Positions 27,664 to 36,111 of a stretch of 64,000 nucleotides of DNA are shown here, one piece after another. Source of the DNA: Pseudomonas monsensis (GTDB lineage Bacteria; Pseudomonadota; Gammaproteobacteria; Pseudomonadales; Pseudomonadaceae); NCBI RefSeq assembly GCF_014268495.2, contig NZ_CP077087.1, positions 6,064,001-6,128,000 of the forward strand. Reading direction: 5' to 3'. The first letter of the stretch is position 1; every line of letters starts with the position of its first letter. Position numbers and translations under genes: made by a program. Under the pieces are notes generated by a model that saw only the letters and a list, made by a program, of their open reading frames with translations, was not told where the DNA came from and did not search any database.

Positions 27664-27766
27664 AAAGGGTCGCCGGACGCTCCGATCAGCTACCTGTTCA
27701 AGCCCGCCAGCTTGAGCCAGAATCTGGCGCATCTTGGATACACCACTGGATTAGAGCGGCGACAAC

Positions 27767-28168
27767 ATGAAATCGATCTTCCTGGCACTGGCCCTGATTG
27801 CGACCGGCGTACACGCCGCCGAAGAGACCGACAACAACCCGTGCGACGCGGTGGAAAACGACATCCAGACCCTGGAATGCTCGACCTACAGCCGCACCAC
27901 CGCCGAAGACCTGCTCAAGGACAACTACGCCAGCCTCAACGAACGCATGCAGACGGCGTATGGCAAGAACCCGACGCAATTGGCGGACATTACCGCCAAG
28001 ATCAAGACGGCTCAGCAGCAGTGGTTGAAGACGCGGGACGCGGATTGTGCGGTGGAAGCGTTTCCGGCTACGGCGGGGAGCAAGGCGTTCACGATTGCGC
28101 AGAATGATTGCGTGGCGCGGATGAGTGATGAACGGTCGGAGTTTTTGGAGTCGATTGTGCAGGAATAG
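27767..28168 (+). CDS. LprI/DUF1311-like secreted protein
   Basis: The 133-residue protein has an N-terminal signal peptide (MKSIFLALALIATGVHAAEE, cleavage about residue 18). The mature part has paired cysteines (NPCDAVENDIQTLEC, and DCAV...NDCVA) and the pattern LNERMQTAYGKNP...QQQWLKTRDADC that is typical of the lysozyme-inhibitor LprI/DUF1311 family. It is probably periplasmic. Some members inhibit lysozyme; others are of unknown role. It is divergent from the dgc operon. Confidence 0.82.
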   Translation: MKSIFLALALIATGVHAAEETDNNPCDAVENDIQTLECSTYSRTTAEDLLKDNYASLNERMQTAYGKNPTQLADITAKIKTAQQQWLKTRDADCAVEAFPATAGSKAFTIAQNDCVARMSDERSEFLESIVQE

Positions 28169-28343
28169 TCCTCAAAATTTGAAGGAAAATTGGCACTGCT
28201 TTTTGCATTTGCCTCGTGAAACTCTTCTTCTTACGGCACATGCCGACTTCGCCTACACCTATTGCGTGAAAGCTCCGATCTACGGGCCTTTCACGCAATA
28301 TGCTGACAACAGTTCTTGATTGGTCGCCTTGAAAATATAAGTA

Positions 28344-28359
28344 AAGATTCGCGAATCTT
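28344..28359. promoter_or_regulatory. Perfect palindrome, candidate toxin-antitoxin operator
   Basis: AAGATTCGCGAATCTT is a perfect 16-bp palindrome 22 bp upstream of the toxin frame, in an AT-rich promoter-like region (TTATAAAA and TATATT nearby). XRE antitoxins repress their own operons through such sites. Confidence 0.6.
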
Positions 28360-28380
28360 ATAAAAGACTTATATTCTTCC

Positions 28381-28635
28381 ATAAACAGCATCCACTGGAC
28401 ACGAAAGGCCGTTAAGCAACTCTTGAAATTGCATTCTGTGCATCAGGTAAAGGTTCGGGATGCTGTTACGGCGCTTGCCGACATGCCTGATGTGGGCAAT
28501 GTCAAAGCACTGATTGGCCATGACTACTCCTACCGCCTGCGTGTCGGCAATTATCGAGTGATGTTCGACTGGGGCGGAGCAATCAAAGTGGTCAGTATTC
28601 AAGAGGTCAAAAAACGCGATGAACGCACCTACTGA
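28381..28635 (+). CDS. RelE/HigB-type toxin; start codon appears to be ATA
   Basis: The frame reads (I)NSIHWTRKAVKQLLKLHSV and ends VVSIQEVKKRDERTY, the full fold of a RelE-family mRNA interferase of about 84 residues; YRLRVGNYRVMF is the catalytic core strand with conserved Arg and Tyr. The expected initiator position is ATA at 28381, with no ATG, GTG or TTG until TTG at 28423, which would remove the first alpha helix. Either ATA is used weakly or the toxin has been disabled by an ATG-to-ATA change. The antitoxin frame overlaps its end by 17 bp. The region has lower GC than its neighbours, which suggests acquisition. Confidence 0.75.
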   Translation: MNSIHWTRKAVKQLLKLHSVHQVKVRDAVTALADMPDVGNVKALIGHDYSYRLRVGNYRVMFDWGGAIKVVSIQEVKKRDERTY

Positions 28636-28942
28636 CATCCAAATCATTAATGACGCCGAGGGCAAACCAGCCTTTGTGGTCATTCCGTACGCGCAGTACG
28701 TTGCGCAAAAAATGCAGCCCGACCTGATTCCCCATGAGGTTGTCAGTCGCATGGTCGACGGGGCAACACCGATCCGTGCCTGGCGCGAACACCTCAATCT
28801 GACTCAAGAAGAAGTCGCCAAACGCATGGGTATTTCACAACCGGCGTTTGCTCAGCAGGAAACAGTCGCCAAGCCTCGCAAGGCCACGCGCGAGAAAATT
28901 GCGTCGGCGTTCGGCATCACCGCCAATCAGCTTGAGCTGTAA
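28619..28942 (+). CDS. XRE-family antitoxin
   Basis: The 107-residue protein starts MNAPTDIQIINDAEGKPAFV. It has an N-terminal beta-rich, toxin-binding part (IQIINDAEGKPAFVVIPYAQY) and a C-terminal helix-turn-helix (LNLTQEEVAKRMGISQPAFA, about residues 60-79). It should neutralise the RelE-like toxin encoded just upstream and repress the pair through the palindrome at 28344. Toxin-first order with overlap resembles HigBA-type modules. Confidence 0.88.
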   Translation: MNAPTDIQIINDAEGKPAFVVIPYAQYVAQKMQPDLIPHEVVSRMVDGATPIRAWREHLNLTQEEVAKRMGISQPAFAQQETVAKPRKATREKIASAFGITANQLEL

Positions 28943-28971
28943 GCTGCCCTCTTCACTTCAAGGAATTCCCC

Positions 28972-29388
28972 ATGAACATCTGCGGCATCGAAATCAAAGG
29001 CAGCGAAGCGATCATCGCCGTGGCCGCTCTCGACGGGGCAACGCTGAGCCATGTGGCGCTCAATACCAAGAAAATCGCCCTCGACGATGATGACGAGGCG
29101 GCCAACGTCAAACGCTTCGCGGCGCAGGTCGCGTCGTTTGTGCGCGAGCATTCGATTGACCGGATTGCGATCAAGAAACGCAGCAAGAAGGGCGAGTTTG
29201 CCGGTGGGCCGACCACGTTCAAGATCGAGGGTGTGTTTCAACTGCTGGACGGGTGTGAGGTGACGCTGTTGTCGCCGCAGACGATCAACGCGCAGGCGAA
29301 GAAGCATAATTTCGAGCTGCCGGGGACGCTGAACAAGTATCAGCATGAGGCTTACAAAGCGGCGTGTTCGGCGCTGGTGAAGAAGTAA
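28972..29388 (+). CDS. DUF3010 family protein
   Basis: The 138-residue protein starts MNICGIEIKGSEAIIAVAAL and has a predicted RNase H-like first strand (GIEIKGSEAIIAV), the segment IDRIAIKKRSKKGEFAGG and LLSPQTINAQAKKHNF, which match the DUF3010 family. It is cytoplasmic and its function is unknown. It stands 29 bp after the antitoxin gene but shares no clear role with it. A REP pair follows. Confidence 0.85.
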   Translation: MNICGIEIKGSEAIIAVAALDGATLSHVALNTKKIALDDDDEAANVKRFAAQVASFVREHSIDRIAIKKRSKKGEFAGGPTTFKIEGVFQLLDGCEVTLLSPQTINAQAKKHNFELPGTLNKYQHEAYKAACSALVKK

Positions 29389-29415
29389 CCTGTTCGCGCA
29401 AGCACAGTAAATCCA

Positions 29416-29507
29416 TGTGGGAGCGAGCTTGCTCGCGAAGATGGAGTGTCAGTCGACAGTTTTTTCGAATGATCTACCGCGTTCGCGAGCAAGCTCGCTC
29501 CCACAGG
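29416..29507. repeat. Inverted REP pair
   Basis: Two facing copies of the 22-bp REP lie between the convergent ends of the DUF3010 gene and cdhR. Confidence 0.9.
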
Positions 29508-29527
29508 TTTATTTGCTGGTCTCAAGA

Positions 29528-30472
29528 TCAGGCCTGGGCGGTACGCCGGTCTTCACGGGGGCAGCGCGCAAAGCGTGCGCGATAGCTGCGGGTGAAGTAG
29601 GACGGAGATTCAAACCCGCAGGCGATGCCGACTTCAAGCACGCTCATGTCGGTCTGGCGCAGTAGCTGCCGGGCCTTTTCCAGGCGCAGGCGCAGGTAGA
29701 AATTGCTCGGCGTGTCATTCAAGTGCAGCCGAAACAAACGCTCCAGCTGCCGCCGCGTCACCTTGATCGAATCCGCCAATTGCAGCGTGGTCAGTGGCGG
29801 CTCGCTGTGCTGCTCCATCTCACCAATCACCTGCACCAGCTTCTTGTTGCTGATGCCGTAGCGCGTAGCGACTTCCATGCGCTGGTGGTCTTTGCGCGGG
29901 CGGATCCGCCCCAATACGAACTGCTCGCTGACCTGAATCGCCAGTTGCGGGCCGTGAGCCTGGGCGATCAGATCGAGCATTAAGTCGATAGACGCGGTGC
30001 CACCGGCCGACGTGATGCGCCGGCGGTCAATCTCGAACAGTTCCTGGGTCACACTGAGCTGTGGATACGATTCCTTGAACGCATCAATGGCCTCCCAGTG
30101 CAGGGTCAGGCGATGACCATCGAGCAAACCGGCCTCAGCGAGCACGAAGCTGCCGGTGTCGATCGCGCCGAGGGTCACGCCTTCGTTGTCCAGCCGTCGC
30201 AACCAGTGCTCAAGAGTGGGCGTGGCGAACTTCAGCGGTTCGAATCCGGCCACCACCAACAACGTCGCACCTTTCTTCAGCGGCTCCAGCGCCGCATCGG
30301 CGTTGACCGACATGCCATTGCTCGCCAGCACCGCCCCGCCATCAGCACTGAGCACGTGCCAGCGATACAGCTCGCCACGAAAGCGGTTGGCCACCCGCAG
30401 CGGTTCAATCGCAGAGATAAAGCCGATGGCGGAGAACCCCGGCATCAGCAAGAAATAGAAATCCTGGGACAT
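29528..30472 (-). CDS. cdhR: GlxA-type AraC-family regulator of carnitine catabolism
   Basis: The 314-residue protein has a DJ-1/PfpI-like N-terminal domain (FLLMPGFSAIGFISAIEPLR; LGAIDTGSFVLAEAGLLDG) and a C-terminal AraC helix-turn-helix pair (LADSIKVTRRQLERLF and VLEVGIACGFESPSYFTRSY). It is divergent from caiX-cdhCAB, as CdhR is in P. aeruginosa, where it activates carnitine genes in response to carnitine. This position is what separates it from the similar GbdR at 36598. Confidence 0.92.
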   Translation of the reverse strand: MSQDFYFLLMPGFSAIGFISAIEPLRVANRFRGELYRWHVLSADGGAVLASNGMSVNADAALEPLKKGATLLVVAGFEPLKFATPTLEHWLRRLDNEGVTLGAIDTGSFVLAEAGLLDGHRLTLHWEAIDAFKESYPQLSVTQELFEIDRRRITSAGGTASIDLMLDLIAQAHGPQLAIQVSEQFVLGRIRPRKDHQRMEVATRYGISNKKLVQVIGEMEQHSEPPLTTLQLADSIKVTRRQLERLFRLHLNDTPSNFYLRLRLEKARQLLRQTDMSVLEVGIACGFESPSYFTRSYRARFARCPREDRRTAQA

Positions 30473-30679
30473 GGGCGCACTCGATTCGCGGGTAACGAGA
30501 GGGAGGGGAGCGTGGATCGTTGATACGCCGATTGTCGTCAGCGTTCAAGCGCGCAGGTCGCTACAGTGCAAATGCCAGTCGCCGCAGTGCGTTTTTACGG
30601 GGGCGTAGCTGCGTAACTTGGCATCACCGGCGCATCAGACGCCGGAAACCACAATAAACGACCTGCCGAGGAACCCGAC

Positions 30680-31624
30680 ATGAAACGACTGATCAGCAGC
30701 TGTGTTCTTGCACTCAGCGGTACCGCTTTCTTGAGCGCCAGCGTCATGGCGGCCGAACCCGCCTCGTGCCAGAACGTGCGCATGGGCGTGGTCAACTGGA
30801 CCGACGTGATCGCCACCAGTGCCATGACCCAGGTCCTGCTCGACGGCCTCGGCTACAGCACCAAACAAACCAGCGCCTCCCAGCAAATCATCTTCGCCGG
30901 GATCCGCGATCAGCGCCTGGACCTGTTCCTCGGCTACTGGAACCCGCTGATGACCCAGACCATCACCCCGTTCGTCGACGCCAATCAGGTCAAGGTTCTG
31001 CCGGCGCCGAGCCTGAAGGACGCCCGCGCCACCCTCGCCGTGCCGACCTATCTGGCCGACAAGGGCCTGAAAACCTTCGCCGACATCGCCAAATTCGAGA
31101 AGGAACTGGGCGGCAAGATTTACGGCATCGAACCGGGCTCGGGCGCCAACACGCAGATCAAGGCAATGATCGCCAAGAACCAGTTCGGCCTCGGCAAATT
31201 CCAGCTGGTCGAGTCCAGCGAAGCCGGGATGCTCGCCGCCGTTGACCGTGCCGTGCGCCGCAAGGAGGCCGTGGTGTTCTTCGGCTGGGCGCCGCACCCG
31301 ATGAACGTCAACGTAAAAATGACTTACCTCACCGGCAGCGACGACGCCCTCGGCCCGAACGAAGGCATGGCCACCGTCTGGACCGTCACCGCGCCGAAAT
31401 ACGCCGAACAATGCCCGAACGTCGGCCGTCTGCTGAGCAACCTGACGTTCACCGCCGAAGACGAGAGCCGGATGATGCAACCGCTGCTCGATCACAAAGA
31501 CGCCTTCGAATCGGCCAGGCAGTGGCTCAAGGATCACCCGGAAGACAAGCAGCGCTGGCTCGACGGTGTGACCACCTTCGACGGCAAACCGGCTGCTGAA
31601 AACCTGCAACTGACCAGCAAATAA
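30680..31624 (+). CDS. caiX: Carnitine-binding periplasmic protein
   Basis: The 314-residue protein has a signal peptide ending about AAE (residue 25) and the OpuAC-type fold for quaternary amines. WTDV (residue ~38), FLGYWNPLM and FFGWAPHPMNV supply the aromatic residues that bind trimethylammonium groups. It is an orphan binding protein here with no permease gene beside it; in P. aeruginosa CaiX uses the CbcWV core transporter, encoded here at 41170-43190. It is divergent from cdhR. A weak sigma-54-like sequence (GG at 30620, GC at 30632) lies upstream. Confidence 0.93.
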   Translation: MKRLISSCVLALSGTAFLSASVMAAEPASCQNVRMGVVNWTDVIATSAMTQVLLDGLGYSTKQTSASQQIIFAGIRDQRLDLFLGYWNPLMTQTITPFVDANQVKVLPAPSLKDARATLAVPTYLADKGLKTFADIAKFEKELGGKIYGIEPGSGANTQIKAMIAKNQFGLGKFQLVESSEAGMLAAVDRAVRRKEAVVFFGWAPHPMNVNVKMTYLTGSDDALGPNEGMATVWTVTAPKYAEQCPNVGRLLSNLTFTAEDESRMMQPLLDHKDAFESARQWLKDHPEDKQRWLDGVTTFDGKPAAENLQLTSK

Positions 31625-31637
31625 CCCTCGATTGAAC

Positions 31638-31676
31638 AGCCCCTCACCCTCCCCCCGAGGAGAGGGGACTGACTGA
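31638..31676. repeat. Short repeat hairpin
   Basis: CCCCTCACCCTCCCCCCGAG with GGAGAGGGGACTGACTG is a degenerate hairpin of the dispersed family between caiX and cdhC. Confidence 0.65.
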
Positions 31677-31736
31677 CGCTTCGCAGCCCGAAACAGGGCT
31701 GCGAACAGACCCATCACGCCTGAAGGAAACCGCACC

Positions 31737-32624
31737 ATGAACCACGACGTCATCATCACCTGCGCACTCACCGGTGCTGGCGACACGACCGCCAAGAGCC
31801 CCCACGTGCCGGTCACCCCGAAACAGATCGCCGCTGCTGCCGTTGAAGCAGCCAAGGCCGGCGCCACCGTTGTGCACTGCCATGTGCGCGACCCGCAGAC
31901 CGGCAAGTTCAGCCGTGACGTGGCGCTCTATCGCGAGGTGATGGAGCGCATCCGCGAAGCCGACGTCGACATCATCGTCAACCTCACCGCCGGCATGGGC
32001 GGCGACCTCGAAATCGGCGCGGGCGAGAACCCGATGGAGTTCGGTCCGAACACCGATCTGGTCGGCCCGCTGACCCGTCTGGCTCACGTTGAAGAGCTAT
32101 TGCCGGAAATCTGCACCCTCGATTGCGGCACCCTGAACTTCGGCGATGGCGACACCATTTACGTGTCCACACCGGCACAACTGCGCGCCGGCGCCAAGCG
32201 CATCACCGAACTGGGGGTGAAGGCCGAGCTGGAGATTTTCGACACCGGGCACCTGTGGTTCGCCAAGCAGATGATCAAGGAAGGCCTGCTTGATAACCCA
32301 CTGTTCCAGCTGTGCCTGGGCATTCCGTGGGGCGCACCGGCGGATACCACCACCATGAAAGCCATGGTCGACAACCTGCCCGCCGACGCGGTGTGGGCCG
32401 GGTTTGGCATCGGCCGGATGCAGATGCCGATGGCCGCGCAAGCGGTGCTGTTGGGCGGCAACGTGCGGGTCGGGCTGGAAGACAACCTGTGGCTGGACAA
32501 GGGCGTGCTGGCGACCAACGGCCAACTGGTCGAACGCGCCAGCGAGATCCTCAGCCGCCTTGGCGCCCGGGTGCTGACCCCGGCCGAAGGCCGCAAGAAA
32601 ATGGGCCTGACCCAGCGCGGTTAA
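31737..32624 (+). CDS. cdhC: 3-Dehydrocarnitine cleavage enzyme (BKACE family)
   Basis: The 295-residue TIM-barrel enzyme starts MNHDVIITCALTGAGDTT, the conserved beginning of beta-keto-acid cleavage enzymes. Zinc ligands are His-x-His in VVHCHVRDP (about residues 45-47) and Glu in LEIFDTGHLW. It condenses 3-dehydrocarnitine with acetyl-CoA to give acetoacetate and betainyl-CoA. It sits between caiX and cdhA, as in P. aeruginosa, so the assignment to carnitine rather than another beta-keto acid is strong. Confidence 0.93.
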   Translation: MNHDVIITCALTGAGDTTAKSPHVPVTPKQIAAAAVEAAKAGATVVHCHVRDPQTGKFSRDVALYREVMERIREADVDIIVNLTAGMGGDLEIGAGENPMEFGPNTDLVGPLTRLAHVEELLPEICTLDCGTLNFGDGDTIYVSTPAQLRAGAKRITELGVKAELEIFDTGHLWFAKQMIKEGLLDNPLFQLCLGIPWGAPADTTTMKAMVDNLPADAVWAGFGIGRMQMPMAAQAVLLGGNVRVGLEDNLWLDKGVLATNGQLVERASEILSRLGARVLTPAEGRKKMGLTQRG

Positions 32625-32641
32625 TTGCCCCACCTCGAACC

Positions 32642-32735
32642 CTGTGGGAGCGAGCTTGCTCGCGAATGCGATGGATCTGCTGATGAAGATGCTGCGGATG
32701 TACCGCCCCCTTCGCGAGCAAGCTCGCTCCCACAG
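32642..32735. repeat. Inverted REP pair
   Basis: Two facing copies of the 22-bp REP lie inside the cdhC-cdhA spacer. Confidence 0.9.
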
Positions 32736-32764
32736 TTGATCGCCGAACTATTCAGGAAATCACC

Positions 32765-33730
32765 ATGAGCTTTATCACCGACATCAAAACCTTCGCCGCC
32801 CTTGGCAGCGGTGTCATCGGCAGCGGCTGGGTTGCGCGCGCCCTCGCCCACGGCCTCGACGTGGTGGCCTGGGACCCGGCGCCTGGCGCTGAAGCCGCAC
32901 TGCGCAAACGCGTGGCCAATGCCTGGGGCGCGCTGGAGAAAAACGGCCTGGCGCCCGGCGCTTCGCAGGATCGTCTGCGCTTTGTCGCGACCATCGAGGA
33001 ATGCGTGCGTGATGCCGACTTCATCCAGGAAAGCGCCCCGGAACGTCTGGAACTGAAACTGGAACTGCACAGCAAAATCAGCGCGGCGGCCAAACCCAAT
33101 GCCTTGATCGGTTCGAGCACTTCCGGCCTGTTGCCGAGCGAGTTCTACGAGAGTTCGACCCATCCTGAGCGCTGCGTGGTCGGCCACCCGTTCAACCCGG
33201 TTTACCTGTTGCCGCTGGTGGAAGTGGTCGGCGGCAAGAACACCGCGCCCGAGGCCGTGCAAGCGGCGATGACAGTCTACGAATCCCTCGGCATGCGCCC
33301 GCTGCATGTGCGCAAGGAAGTGCCGGGATTCATCGCTGACCGTCTGCTCGAAGCGCTGTGGCGTGAGGCACTGCATCTGGTCAACGATGGCGTGGCGACC
33401 ACTGGCGAGATCGACGATGCAATCCGATTCGGCGCCGGTCTGCGCTGGTCGTTCATGGGCACCTTCCTGACTTACACCCTGGCGGGCGGTGACGCGGGTA
33501 TGCGCCACTTCATGTCGCAATTCGGCCCGGCATTGCAGTTGCCGTGGACCTATCTGCCAGCACCGGAGCTGACCGACAAGCTGATCGACGATGTAGTCGA
33601 TGGCACCAGTGATCAGTTGGGCCGGCACAGCATTTCGGCGCTGGAGCGCTATCGTGATGATTGTCTGCTGGCGGTGCTGGAGGCGGTGAAGAGCACCAAG
33701 GAAAAGCATGGGATGAGTTTTAGCGAGTGA
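32765..33730 (+). CDS. cdhA: L-carnitine dehydrogenase
   Basis: The 321-residue enzyme is of the 3-hydroxyacyl-CoA dehydrogenase type. The NAD motif is LGSGVIGSGWVARALA (about residues 14-29), the catalytic His is in VVGHPFNPVYLLP and NDGVATTGEIDDAIRFGAGLRW is the C-terminal domain signature. It oxidises L-carnitine to 3-dehydrocarnitine, which CdhC then cleaves. It follows cdhC across a REP pair and precedes a repeat array and cdhB. Confidence 0.94.
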   Translation: MSFITDIKTFAALGSGVIGSGWVARALAHGLDVVAWDPAPGAEAALRKRVANAWGALEKNGLAPGASQDRLRFVATIEECVRDADFIQESAPERLELKLELHSKISAAAKPNALIGSSTSGLLPSEFYESSTHPERCVVGHPFNPVYLLPLVEVVGGKNTAPEAVQAAMTVYESLGMRPLHVRKEVPGFIADRLLEALWREALHLVNDGVATTGEIDDAIRFGAGLRWSFMGTFLTYTLAGGDAGMRHFMSQFGPALQLPWTYLPAPELTDKLIDDVVDGTSDQLGRHSISALERYRDDCLLAVLEAVKSTKEKHGMSFSE

Positions 33731-33750
33731 TGGGGCTGGCATGACATCGC

Positions 33751-34125
33751 GGCCCTCACCCTAGCCCTCTCCCGGAGGGAGAGGGGACTGACCGAGGTGT
33801 TCATGCGAGCTGCACCGACCTGAACTATCGCGCCGAACTCAAATTTTGAAAGCCCCCGGATCTTCTCCCTTTCCCTTGGGGAAGAGGGGACTGACTGCGG
33901 TGTTCATGCAAGCTAAGCCGACTTGCACCACCGAGCCGAACTCAAATTTTGAAAGGCCCCAGATCTGCTCCCTTTCCCCTTGGGAAAGAGGGGACTGACC
34001 GAGGTGTTTATGCGAGCTGCACCGACCTGAACTATCGAGCCGAACTCAAGTTTGAAAGCCCCCCGATCTGCTCCCTTTCCCCCTCTCCCCCCTGGGGGAG
34101 AGGGCTGGGGTGAGGGGGTAGCTCT
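33751..34125. repeat. ~104-bp tandem repeat array inside the cdh operon
   Basis: GGGGACTGAC recurs at 33783, 33886 and 33990 (about 104 bp apart), each followed by TGTTCATGCRAGCT, ACCGACCTGAA or a variant, then GCCGAACTCAA and TGCTCCCTTTCCC. The array ends in a full hairpin with CTCTCCCCCCTGGGGGAGAG near 34085-34105. It fills the 431 bp between cdhA and cdhB; no gene is visible in it. Confidence 0.88.
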
Positions 34126-34161
34126 TGATCTTAACGACTCGCCAACTACCGGAACCCAATC

Positions 34162-34638
34162 ATGCCCACCCTCACCACTTACCAAACCACTATCATCCCC
34201 GACTGGGTCGACTACAACGGCCACCTGCGCGACGCCTTCTACCTGCTGATTTTCAGCTACGCGACCGACGCCCTGATGGACCGTTTCGGCATGGACAGCA
34301 ACAACCGCGAAGCCAGCGGCCATTCACTGTTCACCCTCGAACTGCACCTCAACTACCTGCACGAAGTGAAGCTCGACGCCGAGGTCGAAGTGCGCACGCA
34401 AATCATCGGCCATGACAGCAAACGCCTGCACCTTTATCACAGCCTGCACCTGGTTGGCGGCGTCCAGGAACTGGCCGGCAACGAACAGATGCTGCTGCAC
34501 GTCGACCTCGCTGGCCCGCGCTCGGCACCGTTCACCCCGGACACCCTGAGCCGGCTGCAAGCCATCGTCATCGAACAACAAGACCTGCCCGCTCCCGCTT
34601 ACATCGGCCGGGTCATCGCCCTGCCATCTGCCCGGTAA
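34162..34638 (+). CDS. cdhB: Betainyl-CoA thioesterase
   Basis: The 158-residue hotdog-fold protein has the 4-hydroxybenzoyl-CoA thioesterase signature: IIPDWVDYNGHLRDAFYLL (Asp at about residue 17), followed by FTLELHLNYLHEVKLDAEVE. It should hydrolyse betainyl-CoA made by CdhC to glycine betaine and CoA, thereby joining carnitine to the betaine route. It is the last cdh gene and lies 23 bp upstream of the gamma-butyrobetaine hydroxylase. Confidence 0.92.
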   Translation: MPTLTTYQTTIIPDWVDYNGHLRDAFYLLIFSYATDALMDRFGMDSNNREASGHSLFTLELHLNYLHEVKLDAEVEVRTQIIGHDSKRLHLYHSLHLVGGVQELAGNEQMLLHVDLAGPRSAPFTPDTLSRLQAIVIEQQDLPAPAYIGRVIALPSAR

Positions 34639-34661
34639 ATCATCTATCGCAAGGAGCCGCC

Positions 34662-35825
34662 ATGAACACCGCTGCCGCTGTTGCCGACTTCCGTACTTAT
34701 CCGTTGATCAGCGCGCTCGGTAGCGTGCAGAACCTGGCGGATCGCGTTGCCATCGAATGGGCTGACGGTCGTTTCAGCCCGTTTCATCATGTCTGGTTGC
34801 GGGACAACTGCCCCTGCGAGCAGTGCGTCTACAGTGTTACCCGCGAGCAAGTGTTCGAGATCATCGACGCCGCGCCGGACCTCACCCCCGCCAGTACCCA
34901 CATCGACAGCGACGGCTGCCTGCGCATCGACTGGCAGGACGGCCACCGCAGCCGCTTCGACCCCGGGTGGCTGCGCGCCCACGCCTACGATGACGCGTCC
35001 CGGGCCGAACGTCTGGCCGCCAAGCCCAAAGCCTGCCTGTGGCACAGCGATTTGCAGTTGCCGGTGTTCGACTACGCCGCGCTGATGAATGACAACAGCG
35101 CCCTGCTGCAATGGTTGATCGCGGTGCGCGACATCGGCCTGACCCAGGTGCGCGGTGTGCCCACCGAACCAGGCTCGCTGAAGCTGATCGCGCAGCGTAT
35201 TTCGTTCATCCGCGAGAGCAATTTCGGCGTGCTGTTCAACGTGCAATCCAAGGCCGATGCCGACAGCAACGCCTACACCGCTTTCAACCTGCCATTGCAC
35301 ACGGACTTGCCGACTCGCGAGCTGCAACCGGGGCTGCAGTTTCTGCATTGCCTGGTGAATGACGCCGCGGGTGGCGAGAGTATTTTTGTCGATGGTTTTG
35401 CGATTGCCGACGCCTTGCGTCAGGAAGCGCCGCAGCTGTTTCACGCGCTGTGCGAAATCCCCGTGGAATTCCGCAACAAGGATCGCCACAGCGACTATCG
35501 CTGCCTGGCGCCGATCATTGCTCTGGATGCGTTGGGGCGGGTTGCGGAGATTCGCATGGCGAACTTTCTGCGCGGGGCATTCGATACATCGGTGGAGCAG
35601 ATGCCGCTGCTGTATCGCGCCTATCGACGCTTGATCGCGATGACCCGCGAGCCACGGTTTCGGCTGATGCAGCGGCTTAATCCAGGGGAGCTGTGGTGCT
35701 TCGATAACCGCCGCACGCTGCATGCGCGCAATGCGTTTGACCCGGCCACCGGGGCGCGGCATTTCCAGGGTTGCTATGTCGATCGGGATGAGTTGTTGTC
35801 GCGCATTCTGGTGTTGCAAAGGTAA
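34662..35825 (+). CDS. Gamma-butyrobetaine hydroxylase (2-oxoglutarate dioxygenase)
   Basis: The 387-residue protein has an N-terminal zinc-binding domain (LRDNCPCEQC, about residues 46-55, plus a further His) and a C-terminal TauD-like double-stranded beta helix. Iron ligands are HTDLP and the later His in TLHARNAF; the 2-oxoglutarate-binding Arg follows that. This architecture matches gamma-butyrobetaine dioxygenase, which makes L-carnitine. Its position directly after cdhB supports this: gamma-butyrobetaine would be hydroxylated and then degraded by CdhABC. Trimethyllysine dioxygenase is the alternative family member but does not fit the context. Confidence 0.88.
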   Translation: MNTAAAVADFRTYPLISALGSVQNLADRVAIEWADGRFSPFHHVWLRDNCPCEQCVYSVTREQVFEIIDAAPDLTPASTHIDSDGCLRIDWQDGHRSRFDPGWLRAHAYDDASRAERLAAKPKACLWHSDLQLPVFDYAALMNDNSALLQWLIAVRDIGLTQVRGVPTEPGSLKLIAQRISFIRESNFGVLFNVQSKADADSNAYTAFNLPLHTDLPTRELQPGLQFLHCLVNDAAGGESIFVDGFAIADALRQEAPQLFHALCEIPVEFRNKDRHSDYRCLAPIIALDALGRVAEIRMANFLRGAFDTSVEQMPLLYRAYRRLIAMTREPRFRLMQRLNPGELWCFDNRRTLHARNAFDPATGARHFQGCYVDRDELLSRILVLQR

Positions 35826-35839
35826 ACCGCGTCATCGTT

Positions 35840-35931
35840 CATCGCGGGCAAGCCCGCTCCCACAGGGCCGGCGCCGACAACAGACAAGTGACAAGGCCCA
35901 AAACCTGTGGGAGCTGGCTTGCCAGCGATGG
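35840..35931. repeat. Mixed REP pair
   Basis: An ATCGCGGGCAAGCCCGCTCC copy (35841-35865) faces a GTGGGAGCTGGCTTGCCAGC copy (35906-35930). The two halves belong to different REP subtypes, unlike other pairs here. Confidence 0.8.
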
Positions 35932-35971
35932 CGTCAGCAAAAACAACGCGAACATCTCTGATTCACAGACC

Positions 35972-36111
35972 AAAAAAAGCCCCGATACAAGCCGTGACAG
36001 GATCGGGGCAGAGGGTACTGTTGAGGAGCTGCCAGCCGAGGGTGACCAAACCGTCTGTAGCGAGCTTGCGCCAGTGTGCCCACTCCCCTTGGCACTGAGT
36101 TAGCCGAAAAC
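35972..36111 (-). ncRNA. Candidate small RNA gene with its own promoter and terminator
   Basis: On the minus strand there is a -35 TTGTCG (36145-36140), a 16-bp spacer and -10 TATGAA (36123-36118). About 100 bp further a strong stem GCCCCGAT/ATCGGGGC (36009-35979) is followed by seven T (35978-35972). No open frame lies between them. The predicted transcript is about 140 nt and is not antisense to any annotated gene. It lies between the gamma-butyrobetaine hydroxylase and a small protein gene near gbdR. I do not recognise the family. Confidence 0.5.

Noticed and set aside
29364..29585. Small + strand frames across the REP pair after the DUF3010 gene
   Set aside because: They translate REP hairpins and recur at every REP locus.
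30617..30634. Sigma-54 promoter upstream of caiX
   Set aside because: GG and GC spacing fits but the -12 element reads GCGC instead of TTGC; too weak to call as a feature.
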